Origin: Dyella_A sp050749815
Lineage (GTDB): Bacteria; Pseudomonadota; Gammaproteobacteria; Xanthomonadales; Rhodanobacteraceae
Assembly (NCBI RefSeq): GCF_050749815.1
Contig: NZ_CP192735.1
Coordinates: 2,666,001 to 2,730,000 of the forward strand
Direction of reading: 5' to 3'
DNA length: 64,000 nucleotides
The notes below the pieces were generated by a model. That model did no database searches and was not told the DNA's origin. It worked only from the letters and a program-made list of their open reading frames with translations. This document shows, piece by piece, positions 17,136-25,348 of this stretch (the first letter of the stretch is position 1; each line of letters opens with the position of its first letter). The translations under genes and the position numbers were made by a program.

Positions 17136-17788
17136 GGCTTGGCCCCTCCCGTCGACGGCTGTGCGGCTGGCTTGCCCGCGGTCGTGGCCGCCGGTGTTGC
17201 GGCGGCGTTGGGGGCCTTCATCACGTCACCAGCGGGGGCGTCATCCTTGGGGCGGCTCAGCGAAACGTTCAGCCCGAAGGTGTAGGGCATGCGCTGGTCC
17301 TTGTGGAGGTTTTCGGTCTTGCGCAGATCCGCATGCCCCATCCACGGCGACGCCTCGATGTTGCGCATGTACTCGGCCACGCTGGCGTTGGATTGCGCGA
17401 CACCATCGAGCGACATCGAATTACCGCTCTGCTTCAAGCCGACCAGACGTGCACTGGCCGGGATGGTTTTCACCAGTTCGTCGAACAGATGGACCATCTG
17501 CGAACGGTTGGCCTGCAGCTGCTCAATGATTTGCTTGCGTGCCAGCAGACGGTCGCGGACTTTCTCCAGATCCTTGATCTTGGCGATCTTCTCGTCGAGC
17601 TGCTTGATCTCGGTCTGCAGGTAGGCGTTGCGTTCGTTCTGGTTGTCGATGCGCAGGCCCATCCACCAGGCCCAGACCAGCACGCAAAGCAGGGCGGCCA
17701 CGGCGGCCGCACCCAGTTGCATAAAGAACTCGCGCTCTCGCTGCTTGCGGCGCTCCGCGCGCCACGGGAGGAGGTTGATATGTGCCAT
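17132..17788 (-). CDS. pilN: Type IV pilus assembly protein PilN
   Basis: Bitopic inner-membrane protein of 218 residues. It begins with the PilM-binding motif INLLPWRAERR (consensus INLLPWR), the best single marker of PilN. A membrane helix follows (AVAALLCVLVWAWWMGLRI), then a coiled-coil and a periplasmic ferredoxin-like domain. The C-terminal tail is Ala/Pro/Thr-rich and probably disordered. ATG 17788 coincides with the last base of the pilM stop; the 3' end overlaps pilO by 4 bases. Confidence 0.95.
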   Translation of the reverse strand: MAHINLLPWRAERRKQREREFFMQLGAAAVAALLCVLVWAWWMGLRIDNQNERNAYLQTEIKQLDEKIAKIKDLEKVRDRLLARKQIIEQLQANRSQMVHLFDELVKTIPASARLVGLKQSGNSMSLDGVAQSNASVAEYMRNIEASPWMGHADLRKTENLHKDQRMPYTFGLNVSLSRPKDDAPAGDVMKAPNAAATPAATTAGKPAAQPSTGGAKP

Positions 17789-18846
17789 CAGTCGAAGCTC
17801 CTGAGCGCAAGGCCGACGGCAATCATCAGCGCCGGGGCATCCTGGGCGAGCGCCTGGGCCTGCACGCGCGAGGAGAGCGACATGCGGGCCAACGGATTGG
17901 CCACCACGCAGGGAATGCCGAGCTGCTCTTCCAGCATCGGCGCCAGACCTTCGATGGAAGCACAGCCACCGGCCAGAACGACCTGATCGACCTTGCTGTA
18001 TTCGCTGCCCGCGAAGAAGAACTGCAGCAGGCGGCTGATCTGCTGGGTCAGCGACTCCTTGAACGGCTCCAGCGCCTCGGTCTCGTACGATTCCGGCAGG
18101 CCACCCTTGCGCTTTGCGCGGCCGGCCTCCTCATAGGACAGACCATACCGGCGCATGATTTCGTCGGTGAGCTGCTTGCCGCCGAACACCTGTTCGCGCG
18201 AGTAGATGGTGCGCTGGTTGCGCAGCACAGAAAGGGTGGTCATGGTGGCGCCGATGTCGACCACGGCGACCAGGGCGTCGCGACCGACATTGAGCTGGTC
18301 CGCCAGCATGGCAAAGGCGTTCTCGAGTGCGAACGCCTCCACGTCGATCACCTTGGCGGTCAGTCCGCCCAGATCAAGGGCGGCCACGCGCATGTCCACG
18401 TTCTCGGTGCGCGAGGCAGCGAGCAGGATGTTGTTCATGTCCGGGTTGTCCCGAACCGGCCCCATCACCTCGAAATCGAGGCTCACCTCGTCAATCGGGT
18501 AGGGAATGTACTGGTTGGCTTCGACCTGGATCTGTCCTTCGAGATCGTCCTCGGACAGCTCGCTGGACATCGGCACGACGCGGGTGATCACCGCCGAGCC
18601 GGCCACCGCCGCACAGGCGTGCTTGAGCTTGGAGCCCGACCGCGCCAGCGCGCGCCGGATCGCCTCACCGACCGCCTCGACCTCGACGATGTTCTTCTCG
18701 ACAACCGCGTTGGGGGGCAGCGGCTCGACCGCGTAATGCTCGACGCGGTAGCGGCCACCGGCCTGGCTGAGCTGCAGCAGCTTGACGGCAGTCGAACTGA
18801 TGTCGACACCAATAAGCGGCGGCTTCTTGGGTGTAAAAAGACCCAC
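17788..18846 (-). CDS. pilM: Type IV pilus assembly protein PilM (actin-like ATPase)
   Basis: Cytosolic actin/FtsA-like protein of 352 residues. Phosphate 1 motif GVDISSTAVKLLQL, phosphate 2 motif VVDIGATMTTLSVL, and the adenosine motif VVLAGGCASIEGL are all present. It binds ATP and the PilN N-terminus and forms the inner ring of the pilus machine. The start is GTG 18846, preceded by AAGGGGGA at 6 bases; an ATG at 18912 is in frame but lies upstream of the predicted transcription start. First gene of the operon, divergent from mrcA, as in Pseudomonas and Xanthomonas. Confidence 0.95.
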   Translation of the reverse strand: MGLFTPKKPPLIGVDISSTAVKLLQLSQAGGRYRVEHYAVEPLPPNAVVEKNIVEVEAVGEAIRRALARSGSKLKHACAAVAGSAVITRVVPMSSELSEDDLEGQIQVEANQYIPYPIDEVSLDFEVMGPVRDNPDMNNILLAASRTENVDMRVAALDLGGLTAKVIDVEAFALENAFAMLADQLNVGRDALVAVVDIGATMTTLSVLRNQRTIYSREQVFGGKQLTDEIMRRYGLSYEEAGRAKRKGGLPESYETEALEPFKESLTQQISRLLQFFFAGSEYSKVDQVVLAGGCASIEGLAPMLEEQLGIPCVVANPLARMSLSSRVQAQALAQDAPALMIAVGLALRSFD

Positions 18847-18901
18847 GGTTTGTCCCCCTTCCCCTGGCACTCCAGCCGGTTCCCGGCGGATGTGCGCTGG
18901 C

Positions 18902-18930
18902 ATTAAATCCAAAAATTAACGCAATAGCAA
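18902..18930 (-). promoter_or_regulatory. Predicted sigma-70 promoter of pilMNOPQ
   Basis: On the minus strand TTGCTA (18925-18930) and TTTAAT (18902-18907) are spaced by exactly 17 bases and match the consensus at 4/6 and 5/6. The implied start near 18895 leaves a leader of about 50 bases to the GTG of pilM. Confidence 0.45.
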
Positions 18931-19095
18931 CGGTATACGATCACTTTCTCGACTCGGTGGCGTGATGGGACACACATTTGAGTCATCCAGCTCTTTGGCC
19001 GGTTTTCTGCCCCTGCGCGCCACACGACCCTGTAGGCGATAGTGCTACATCTATACTCTTGCACGTTTTGACTCAGGTCTCGCTACCTCCACATC

Positions 19096-21642
19096 ATGCG
19101 AATTTTGAAGCGTTTGCTCCGCTGGGCACTGATCCTGGCCTTCTCGGGACTGCTGCTCGGCGTAGCCGCCATCGGCGTCGCCTACTGGCTGATCTCCCCT
19201 CGCCTGCCCAATGTCGATGAGCTGAAGGACTACCGCATGCAGGTGCCTCTGCGGGTGGAAAGCGCCGACGGCAAGTTGATCGCCACCTTTGGCGAAACCC
19301 GGCGCATCCCGGTGGACATCAACAAGGTGCCCGACCGACTCAAGCATGCGGTGCTGTCGGCGGAGGACGCCGATTTCTATACGCATCCCGGCTTCGACTG
19401 GCACGGTATCGCTCGTGCCGCATGGCACGTGATCATCTCCGGCGGCGACAAGGGCTCCGGCGGTTCCACCATCACCCAGCAGGTGGCACGCAATTTCTTC
19501 CTGAGCCCGGAAAAGCTCTACTCGCGCAAGCTCACCGAAATCTTCATCGCGGTGCGGATGGAGAACGAGCTCACCAAGGACCAGATCCTGGAGCTGTACC
19601 TCAACAAGATGTTCCTCGGGCACCGCTCCTACGGCGTGGCGGCCGCTGCCGAGTACTACTACGGCAAGACGCTCGACCAGCTCACGATCGCCGAGTGCGC
19701 CACCATCGCCTCCACCTTCCAGTTGCCCTCGGCGGTCAATCCCATCAACAACCCGGCGCGCATGCTGGCGCGGCGCAACTGGGTGCTGGGACAGATGCTG
19801 GAGCACCGCTACATCAGCAAGGTGGAGTACGAGCAGGCCGTCAAGGAACCCAACGGCGCCTTCGCGCACGAACAGCCGATCGAGGTCGATGCACCCTACC
19901 TGGCCGAAATGGTCCGCCGCCAGGTGCTCGACCGCCTGGGCAACGACGCGCTCACCGAAGGCTACGTGGTGAAGACCACGGTGCAGAGCAGCCGACAGAC
20001 GGCCGCCGTGGATGCCCTGCGCAACGGCCTGATCGCCTACGACCGCCGCCACGGCTGGCGCGGCCCCGAAGCCCACACCGACCTGGCCAGCAGCGCCAGC
20101 ACCGCTAATCTCGATGAGCTGCTGGCGAGCTACAGCAGTATCTCGGGCATGCAGCCGGGCGTCGTGACGGCGGTGTCTCCGACCGAGGCCACCGTCTACC
20201 TGGCCAGCCACGACAGCGCCACGCTCGACCTGGCCGCGGTGAGCTGGGCCCGCCCGTACATCAGCGATTCGCGGGTGGGGGCCACCCCCAAACAGGTGGA
20301 CAGCGTGCTCAAGCGGGGCGACATCGTGCGCCTCTCGCGCAACGACAAGGGCGTATGGGAGCTGGCACAGGTGCCGAAGGCGCAGGCCGCACTGGCGTCG
20401 GTGAATCCCGAAGATGGCGCGATCCAGGCCCTGGTCGGCGGTTTCAGCTTTGCGCGGAGCAAGTTCAATCGCGCCGTGATGGCGGCGCGCCAGCCCGGCT
20501 CCAGCTTCAAGCCCTACATCTATTCGGCGGCGTTCGACCGCGGCTTCACGCCGGCCTCGATCGTCAACGACGCGCCGCTGGCGCTGCCCGACCCGTCCAA
20601 GCCCGGCGGGCTGTGGACGCCAGCCAACGATGACGACAAGTTCGACGGCCCGATCCGCCTGCGCGAGGCGCTGGTGCAGTCCAAGAACCTGGTGTCGGTG
20701 CGGCTGCTCGATGCCATCGGCGTGCGCTATGCGCGCGAATACGCCACCCGCTTCGGCTTCTCGCTCGACGCGCTGCCGCCCAATCTTTCCATGGCCCTCG
20801 GTACCGCCTCGGTCTCCCCGATGGGCATGGCCCGCGGCTACGCCGTGTTCGCCAACGGCGGCTATCTGGTCAAGCCCTACTTCATTCGCGAGATCGACGA
20901 CCGCGACGGCAAGCCGGTGTACCTGGCCAACCCCGCACGCGCCTGCCGCTCGTGCCAGGAACGACTGCTCGACACCAGCCCGCCCGGACCGCCGCCTGCC
21001 GAGAGCACCGCACCCGCCGCAACGGCAGCGGTCGCCGCCAGCGGCGCCGACCCGGCTGCCAGCAGCAGCACCGCCGACACCGTGGGTGACGCCGTCCTGC
21101 CCAGCGACGCGCACGACAACGCGAAGGCGCCCCCGGTGCTTGCCCCGCACGTGATCGACATCCGCAACGACTATCTCGTGACCTCGCTGATGAAGGACGT
21201 GATCCTGCGCGGTACCGGGGCGGCCGCCCGCAAGCTCGGGCGCGAAGACCTGGCCGGCAAGACCGGCTCGACCAACGACCACCGCGACGCCTGGTTCGTC
21301 GGCTTCAACGGCGACCTGTCCACGGCGGTGTGGGTCGGTTTCGACGACTTCAGCTCGCTGGGCCGCGCCAACGGCGTCGGCGAGTTCGGTGCGCAGGCTG
21401 CGCTGCCGATCTGGATGGATTACATGGGCAGCGCCCTCAAGGGGCTGCCGGTGAACATGCTGTCTATGCCGCCGGGCATCACCACCCTCACCATCGACCG
21501 CAGCACGGGCTTGCCTGCCGCGGCCGGAGACACCAACACGATGTCGGAGATGTTCAAGGTGGAAGACCTGGACAAGCTGCGCAGCCAGGCGGCGCAGCAG
21601 CAGCAGGAGCAGGACAAGCAGCACGCGTACGACATTTTCTGA
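19096..21642 (+). CDS. mrcA: Penicillin-binding protein 1A (bifunctional glycosyltransferase/transpeptidase)
   Basis: Class A PBP of 848 residues that polymerises lipid II and crosslinks peptidoglycan in the periplasm. One N-terminal membrane helix (LILAFSGLLLGVAAIGVAYW), then the GT51 domain with SAEDADFYTHPGF (catalytic Glu) and GGSTITQQVARNFF, an OB-like insertion typical of PBP1A, and the transpeptidase: SSFK near residue 472 (catalytic Ser), SKN near 534, KTGS near 719. An Ala/Pro/Ser-rich insert (about 635-680) sits before the KTG domain. The C-terminus is Gln-rich. Divergent from pilM. A TATACT at 19052-19057 is a weak candidate -10. Confidence 0.96.
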   Translation: MRILKRLLRWALILAFSGLLLGVAAIGVAYWLISPRLPNVDELKDYRMQVPLRVESADGKLIATFGETRRIPVDINKVPDRLKHAVLSAEDADFYTHPGFDWHGIARAAWHVIISGGDKGSGGSTITQQVARNFFLSPEKLYSRKLTEIFIAVRMENELTKDQILELYLNKMFLGHRSYGVAAAAEYYYGKTLDQLTIAECATIASTFQLPSAVNPINNPARMLARRNWVLGQMLEHRYISKVEYEQAVKEPNGAFAHEQPIEVDAPYLAEMVRRQVLDRLGNDALTEGYVVKTTVQSSRQTAAVDALRNGLIAYDRRHGWRGPEAHTDLASSASTANLDELLASYSSISGMQPGVVTAVSPTEATVYLASHDSATLDLAAVSWARPYISDSRVGATPKQVDSVLKRGDIVRLSRNDKGVWELAQVPKAQAALASVNPEDGAIQALVGGFSFARSKFNRAVMAARQPGSSFKPYIYSAAFDRGFTPASIVNDAPLALPDPSKPGGLWTPANDDDKFDGPIRLREALVQSKNLVSVRLLDAIGVRYAREYATRFGFSLDALPPNLSMALGTASVSPMGMARGYAVFANGGYLVKPYFIREIDDRDGKPVYLANPARACRSCQERLLDTSPPGPPPAESTAPAATAAVAASGADPAASSSTADTVGDAVLPSDAHDNAKAPPVLAPHVIDIRNDYLVTSLMKDVILRGTGAAARKLGREDLAGKTGSTNDHRDAWFVGFNGDLSTAVWVGFDDFSSLGRANGVGEFGAQAALPIWMDYMGSALKGLPVNMLSMPPGITTLTIDRSTGLPAAAGDTNTMSEMFKVEDLDKLRSQAAQQQQEQDKQHAYDIF

Positions 21643-21712
21643 CGTAGCGGTTAGGATCGGAGCGCCCGCCGTCGCTATCCGGACGGCGGCTTACCCGATG
21701 AAGGAGCGAGAC

Positions 21713-22381
21713 ATGGCCCGAGGCGAGCACCACCGCATCCACGCCCATGACCGCCTGCAGCGCAATCGCTTGCGCGTTGCCCAGGAAGCCGCCCGCCTGA
21801 TGAGCGAGCACGGCATCCGCGACTTCCACCACGCCAAGTTGAAGGCCTCCGAAAGGCTGGGCATCCTCGATACGCAGAGCCTGCCGCGCAACGACGAGAT
21901 CGAGCAGGCACTACGCGAGCATCAGCGGATCTTCCAGGCCGACACCCAGCCACAGCGCGTCCGCCGTTGTCGCGAAGCGGCGGTGGAGGCGATGCGCTTT
22001 CTCGCGGCCTACCAGCCGCGCCTGGTCGGCGCCGCGCTCGAAGGCACCGCGGACGCGCACTCGGCGGTGTGCCTGCACCTGTTTGCCGGGGATCCGGACG
22101 ACGTGCTGCGCTTTCTCGATGAGCACGGCGTGCCGTTCGAAACGCAGACCCGCCGGCTGCGACTGAGTCGCGACGAATCGGCGGAATATCCGGTGCTGCT
22201 GTTTTCCGCCGACGGATTGCCGTTCGACCTCACCGTGCTGCCGACCGACTCGCTGCGTCAGCCGCCGCTGGACCGGATCGACGAGAAACCGATGCGGCGC
22301 GCCAGCGTCAGCGCGGTGGAACAGCTGCTGTTCGAAGACGGTGACGACGACCTGGAACGCAAACTCGCGGCCCTGCGCTAA
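21713..22381 (+). CDS. Uncharacterised protein, possible nucleotidyltransferase-like fold
   Basis: Soluble 222-residue protein, not confidently recognised. The start at 21713 is set by AAGGAG seven bases before; an earlier ATG (21698) overlaps that site. The N-terminal half is helical and Arg/Glu-rich (RLRVAQEAARLMSEHGIRD). The middle, LVGAALEGTADAHSAVCLHL, followed by alternating beta segments and LPFDLTVLP, resembles the core of nucleotidyltransferase-fold proteins, but the GS...DxD signature is not clear. It follows mrcA by 70 bases and ends at a strong terminator, so it may be co-transcribed with mrcA. A role in nucleotidyl transfer is only a fold-level guess. Confidence 0.6.
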   Translation: MARGEHHRIHAHDRLQRNRLRVAQEAARLMSEHGIRDFHHAKLKASERLGILDTQSLPRNDEIEQALREHQRIFQADTQPQRVRRCREAAVEAMRFLAAYQPRLVGAALEGTADAHSAVCLHLFAGDPDDVLRFLDEHGVPFETQTRRLRLSRDESAEYPVLLFSADGLPFDLTVLPTDSLRQPPLDRIDEKPMRRASVSAVEQLLFEDGDDDLERKLAALR

Positions 22382-22401
22382 GCCAGCGCGACGGCGAAAA
22401 C

Positions 22402-22431
22402 AACAACGCCCCGGCATGCCGGGGCGTTGTT
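22402..22431. terminator. Bidirectional terminator between the uncharacterised gene and gltA
   Basis: A perfect 30-base palindrome (AACAACGCCCCGGCA and its complement) lies 20 bases after the upstream gene's stop and 39 bases after the gltA stop on the other strand. It is followed by TTTG on the plus strand and TTTTCG on the minus strand, so it can stop both convergent transcripts. Confidence 0.85.
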
Positions 22432-22470
22432 TTGTGGGCCGGGTCGTTCACCCGGCCGCGCTCCGCGCGC

Positions 22471-23766
22471 TCAGCGCTTGGCGACCGCCACGAAGTCGCG
22501 CGGTGCAGCGCCGGTGTAGACCTGACGCGGACGACCGATACGCGACCCCGGGGTCTCGTGCTGCTCGATCCAGTGCGCGATCCAGCCGGCGGTGCGCGCG
22601 ATGGCGAACATCACGGTGAACATCTCGGTCGGGATACCCAGCGCCTTGTAGATGATGCCCGAGTAGAAGTCGACGTTCGGATAGAGCTTGCGCTCGACGA
22701 AGTAGTCGTCCTTCAGTGCGGCCTCTTCCAACTTCATCGCCACGTCCAGCAGCGGATCGTTGACGCCGAGCTCGGCCAGCACCTTGTGGCACATCTCGCG
22801 GATGATCTTAGCGCGCGGATCGAAGTTCTTGTAGACGCGGTGGCCGAAGCCCATCAGGCGGAAGTTGTCGTTCTTGTCCTTCGCGCGCTTGACCGCGGTT
22901 TCGACCTTGTCCGGGCTGCCGATCTCCTCGAGCATCTTCAGCACCGCCTCGTTGGCGCCGCCGTGCGCCGGACCCCACAGCGCGGTGATGCCCGCGGCGA
23001 TCGAGGCGTACGGGTTGGCGCCGGTGGAGCCGACCAGGCGCACGGTCGAGGTGGAGGCGTTCTGCTCGTGATCGGCGTGCAGGATGAACAGCAGATCCAG
23101 CGCCTTGGCCGCCACCGGATTGAGCGTCAGCGGCTCGCTGGGCACCTCGAACATCATGTGCAGGAAGCGCGTGACGTACTCGAGGTTGTTGCGCGGATAG
23201 CGCATCGGCCAGCCGATCGAATAGCGGTACGCAGCCGCGGCGATGGTCGGCATCTTGGCGATCAGGCGGATCGCGGCGAGCTTGCGGTCGTCCGCGTTAT
23301 CGACGTCGAGGTCGTCATGATAGAAGGCCGACAGCGAGGCTACCGAGGCGGCCAGCATGGCCATCGGGTGGGCGTTGTGATGGAAGCCCTGGAAGAAGTT
23401 CTTCAGCGACTCGTGCATCATCGTGTGATGCGTGATCTGGTGCTCGAAGGTGGCGAACTCTTCCTTTTTCGGCAGCTCGCCATTGAGCAGCAGGTACGAT
23501 ACTTCCAGGAAGTTCGAATGCTCGGCGAGCTGCTCGATCGGGTAGCCGCGATACAGCAGCACGCCCTCGTCGCCATCGATGTAGGTGATCGCACTCTTGG
23601 TGCTGGCGGTGCTGCCGAAACCGGGGTCGTAGGTGAAGTGGCCGGTGTCCTTGTACAGCGTGCCCAGGTCGATGCACGACGGGCCCAGCGTGCCACTCAC
23701 CAGGGGCAGCTCGCTGCTGCGGTTGTTCGACTCGTCGGTCAGCTTGACGATCTTTGCATCGGACAC
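22471..23766 (-). CDS. gltA: Citrate synthase (type II, hexameric type)
   Basis: Condenses oxaloacetate and acetyl-CoA to citrate at the head of the TCA cycle. It has 431 residues, as in the allosteric Gram-negative enzyme. Catalytic signatures: WGPAHGGANEAVLKML (His), FGHRVYKNFDPRAKI (His and the catalytic Asp), and HADHEQNASTSTVR. The N-terminal beta domain (SCIDLGTLYKDTGHFTYDPG) is the NADH-responsive module of the hexameric form. Start GTG 23766 is preceded by AAGGAGG at 5 bases, which overrules the longer open frame upstream. Monocistronic: the promoter is at about 23892 and a terminator lies after it. Confidence 0.97.
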   Translation of the reverse strand: MSDAKIVKLTDESNNRSSELPLVSGTLGPSCIDLGTLYKDTGHFTYDPGFGSTASTKSAITYIDGDEGVLLYRGYPIEQLAEHSNFLEVSYLLLNGELPKKEEFATFEHQITHHTMMHESLKNFFQGFHHNAHPMAMLAASVASLSAFYHDDLDVDNADDRKLAAIRLIAKMPTIAAAAYRYSIGWPMRYPRNNLEYVTRFLHMMFEVPSEPLTLNPVAAKALDLLFILHADHEQNASTSTVRLVGSTGANPYASIAAGITALWGPAHGGANEAVLKMLEEIGSPDKVETAVKRAKDKNDNFRLMGFGHRVYKNFDPRAKIIREMCHKVLAELGVNDPLLDVAMKLEEAALKDDYFVERKLYPNVDFYSGIIYKALGIPTEMFTVMFAIARTAGWIAHWIEQHETPGSRIGRPRQVYTGAAPRDFVAVAKR

Positions 23767-23891
23767 GGAAACCTCCTTCACGTATGTCACCGCCGCCGCG
23801 GCCGCAAGACGGCTCCGGCTGGCGAGGGAATCGGGGCAGCGGCGGCGGGGAAACCGGCGCTGCAGCAGGCGCCGTGGCACCTGGGCTCGCC

Positions 23892-23900
23892 ATTATCGCA
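23892..23900 (-). promoter_or_regulatory. Predicted extended -10 promoter of gltA
   Basis: On the minus strand TGCGATAAT gives an extended -10 (TG-n-GATAAT, 5/6 for the hexamer). No clear -35 is seen, as expected for extended -10 promoters. The implied leader to GTG 23766 is about 120 bases and GC-rich. Confidence 0.4.
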
Positions 23901-23947
23901 CAACCCCATCGCCGACATCCGTCAGCGGATGGTCTAGTGTCGGGCGC

Positions 23948-23984
23948 AAAAAAACACGGGGCAGACCGCGGCCTGCCCCGTGTT
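23948..23984 (-). terminator. Rho-independent terminator after rpmE2
   Basis: Minus-strand hairpin with a 12-bp stem (AACACGGGGCAG, 23953-23964, with 23973-23984) and a GC-rich loop, followed by a run of seven T. It lies 51 bases after the rpmE2 stop and upstream of the gltA promoter, isolating the two genes. Confidence 0.85.
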
Positions 23985-24034
23985 CGATGCCCGGTCGGCA
24001 GGCGACGATGCGCCGGCCGAGGTCACGACAAGAT

Positions 24035-24280
24035 TTACTTCTGCGCGTAGCGACGACGGAACTTGTCGACGCGACCGCCGACGTCCAGCGTCTTCTGCTT
24101 GCCGGTGTAGAACGGGTGCGAATGGCTGGAGATATCCACCTTGACCAGCGGGTACTCGTTGCCGTCTTCCCACTTGACGGTTTCCTTGGTGGCAATCGTC
24201 GAACGCGTCAGGAACGCGAACTCGGACGAGAGGTCCTGGAACACCACCGGGCGGTAGTTCGGATGGGTATCGGGCTTCAT
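24035..24280 (-). CDS. rpmE2: 50S ribosomal protein L31 type B (zinc-free form)
   Basis: Ribosomal protein L31 of 81 residues. It begins MKPDTHPNYRPVVFQD, has the type B insertion (SEFAFLTRSTIATKETVKW) and the signature VDISSHSHPFYTGKQK. There is no cysteine at all, so it is the non-zinc-binding paralogue that replaces the CxxC form when zinc is scarce in bacteria that have both. ATG 24280 is used because the family starts here; upstream codons in the same frame contain the promoter. Single gene with its own promoter and terminator. No convincing Zur box is seen. Confidence 0.95.
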   Translation of the reverse strand: MKPDTHPNYRPVVFQDLSSEFAFLTRSTIATKETVKWEDGNEYPLVKVDISSHSHPFYTGKQKTLDVGGRVDKFRRRYAQK

Positions 24281-24313
24281 GACAGGCTCAAAGCGGTGGG
24301 TGAAAAGAGCGGC

Positions 24314-24343
24314 ATTGTACAACGCGGCGCTTGCGCGGGTCAA
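24314..24343 (-). promoter_or_regulatory. Predicted sigma-70 promoter of rpmE2
   Basis: On the minus strand TTGACC (24338-24343) and TACAAT (24314-24319) lie 18 bases apart, each 5/6 of the consensus. The implied leader before ATG 24280 is about 27 bases. Confidence 0.55.
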
Positions 24344-24353
24344 CCGGCCAGCG

Positions 24354-25286
24354 CTAGGGCGCGCCCAGGGCGCGGCGCACCATGCCGGCGAAGCGCTCCG
24401 CGTCGAGCTCCAGGACGATGTTGGCGTTGGCCGGACGCTTCAGCCGATCGGCCCAGTCCACCACGGTTGCACCGCGGGTCAGGCGGCCGTCGAGCTCCAC
24501 CGCCACATGCCGGGTTTCGCTGCGGGTGACGATGGACGGATCGATCGCCACGGCCATCGCCAGCGCATCGGCAGCGATCACCCCGCGCCGACCGTGACTG
24601 CGATTGAACGCCCGCGCGGTGCCGAACACCTTGCCGAAGAAGTCCGCTCGCGCATCGCCCGCGGCCAGCCAGCGATCGAACTCGTCCTCGTCGAAGGCGT
24701 AGCGCAAGGTGGCCTCCCAATCGACCAGATCGAAGTGCGGGAACGCCTCGAACACCACGTGCGCCGCTTCGGGATCGAAGCCGATGTTGAACTCGGCCGG
24801 GACCTTGCCGGTATTGCCCTGCCCGGTCACGGCGCCGCCCATCACCACCAGGCGCGCCACGCGCGTGGGCAGCGACGGATCCAGCCGCAGCGCCAGCGCC
24901 AGATTGGTCAACGGCGCCAGCGCTACCAGGGTGAGCTGGCCGGGATGCTCGCGGGTCAACCGCACGATGGCGAGCGCAGCGGCCTCGTCCTGGGCTGACG
25001 CGGCCGGCTCGGCAAAGCCGACATCGCCGAAGCCGTCGCTGCCGTGCACGAAGGCGGCGTCTTCCTCCGGCCGGCGCACCAGCGGACTGGGGCAGCCGGC
25101 AAACACCGGGGTGGATGCGCCCACCAGATCGACCAGGGTGCGCGCATTGCGCACCGTATGGCCGAGTCCGACGTTGCCGGCCGCGACGCTGAGGCCCAGC
25201 ACGTCGGCATGGGCGTGGGCCATCAGGATCGCCAGCGCATCGTCAACGCCGGGGTCGGTATCAATCAGGAGTTGGGGCTTGCTCAT
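24354..25286 (-). CDS. Nucleoside hydrolase (inosine/uridine-preferring family)
   Basis: Enzyme of 310 residues cleaving the N-glycosidic bond of ribonucleosides in salvage. The calcium-binding signature IDTDPGVDDALAI opens the protein. LVVMGGAVTGQGNTG and AEFNIGFDPEAAHVVF carry substrate- and metal-binding residues (Asn and Asp of the NxxxDPEAA block), and the C-terminal ADALAMAVAIDPS supplies the last Asp. No signal peptide, so cytosolic. It lies between rpmE2 and recG on the same strand, 62 bases after recG. Specificity (purine or pyrimidine) cannot be fixed. Confidence 0.92.
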   Translation of the reverse strand: MSKPQLLIDTDPGVDDALAILMAHAHADVLGLSVAAGNVGLGHTVRNARTLVDLVGASTPVFAGCPSPLVRRPEEDAAFVHGSDGFGDVGFAEPAASAQDEAAALAIVRLTREHPGQLTLVALAPLTNLALALRLDPSLPTRVARLVVMGGAVTGQGNTGKVPAEFNIGFDPEAAHVVFEAFPHFDLVDWEATLRYAFDEDEFDRWLAAGDARADFFGKVFGTARAFNRSHGRRGVIAADALAMAVAIDPSIVTRSETRHVAVELDGRLTRGATVVDWADRLKRPANANIVLELDAERFAGMVRRALGAP

Positions 25287-25348
25287 GGTCCGTCACGCGA
25301 ATGCAGAGCCGGTCAGCTTAAGCGCAACGCTGCCCCCGGAACAACGCA

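Noticed and set aside
19051..21624. 857-codon open frame opposite mrcA
   Set aside because: Low-complexity composition and full overlap with a PBP1A carrying all catalytic motifs.
23767..23891. Riboswitch in the gltA leader
   Set aside because: The leader is about 120 bases and GC-rich, but no known riboswitch core motif was recognised.
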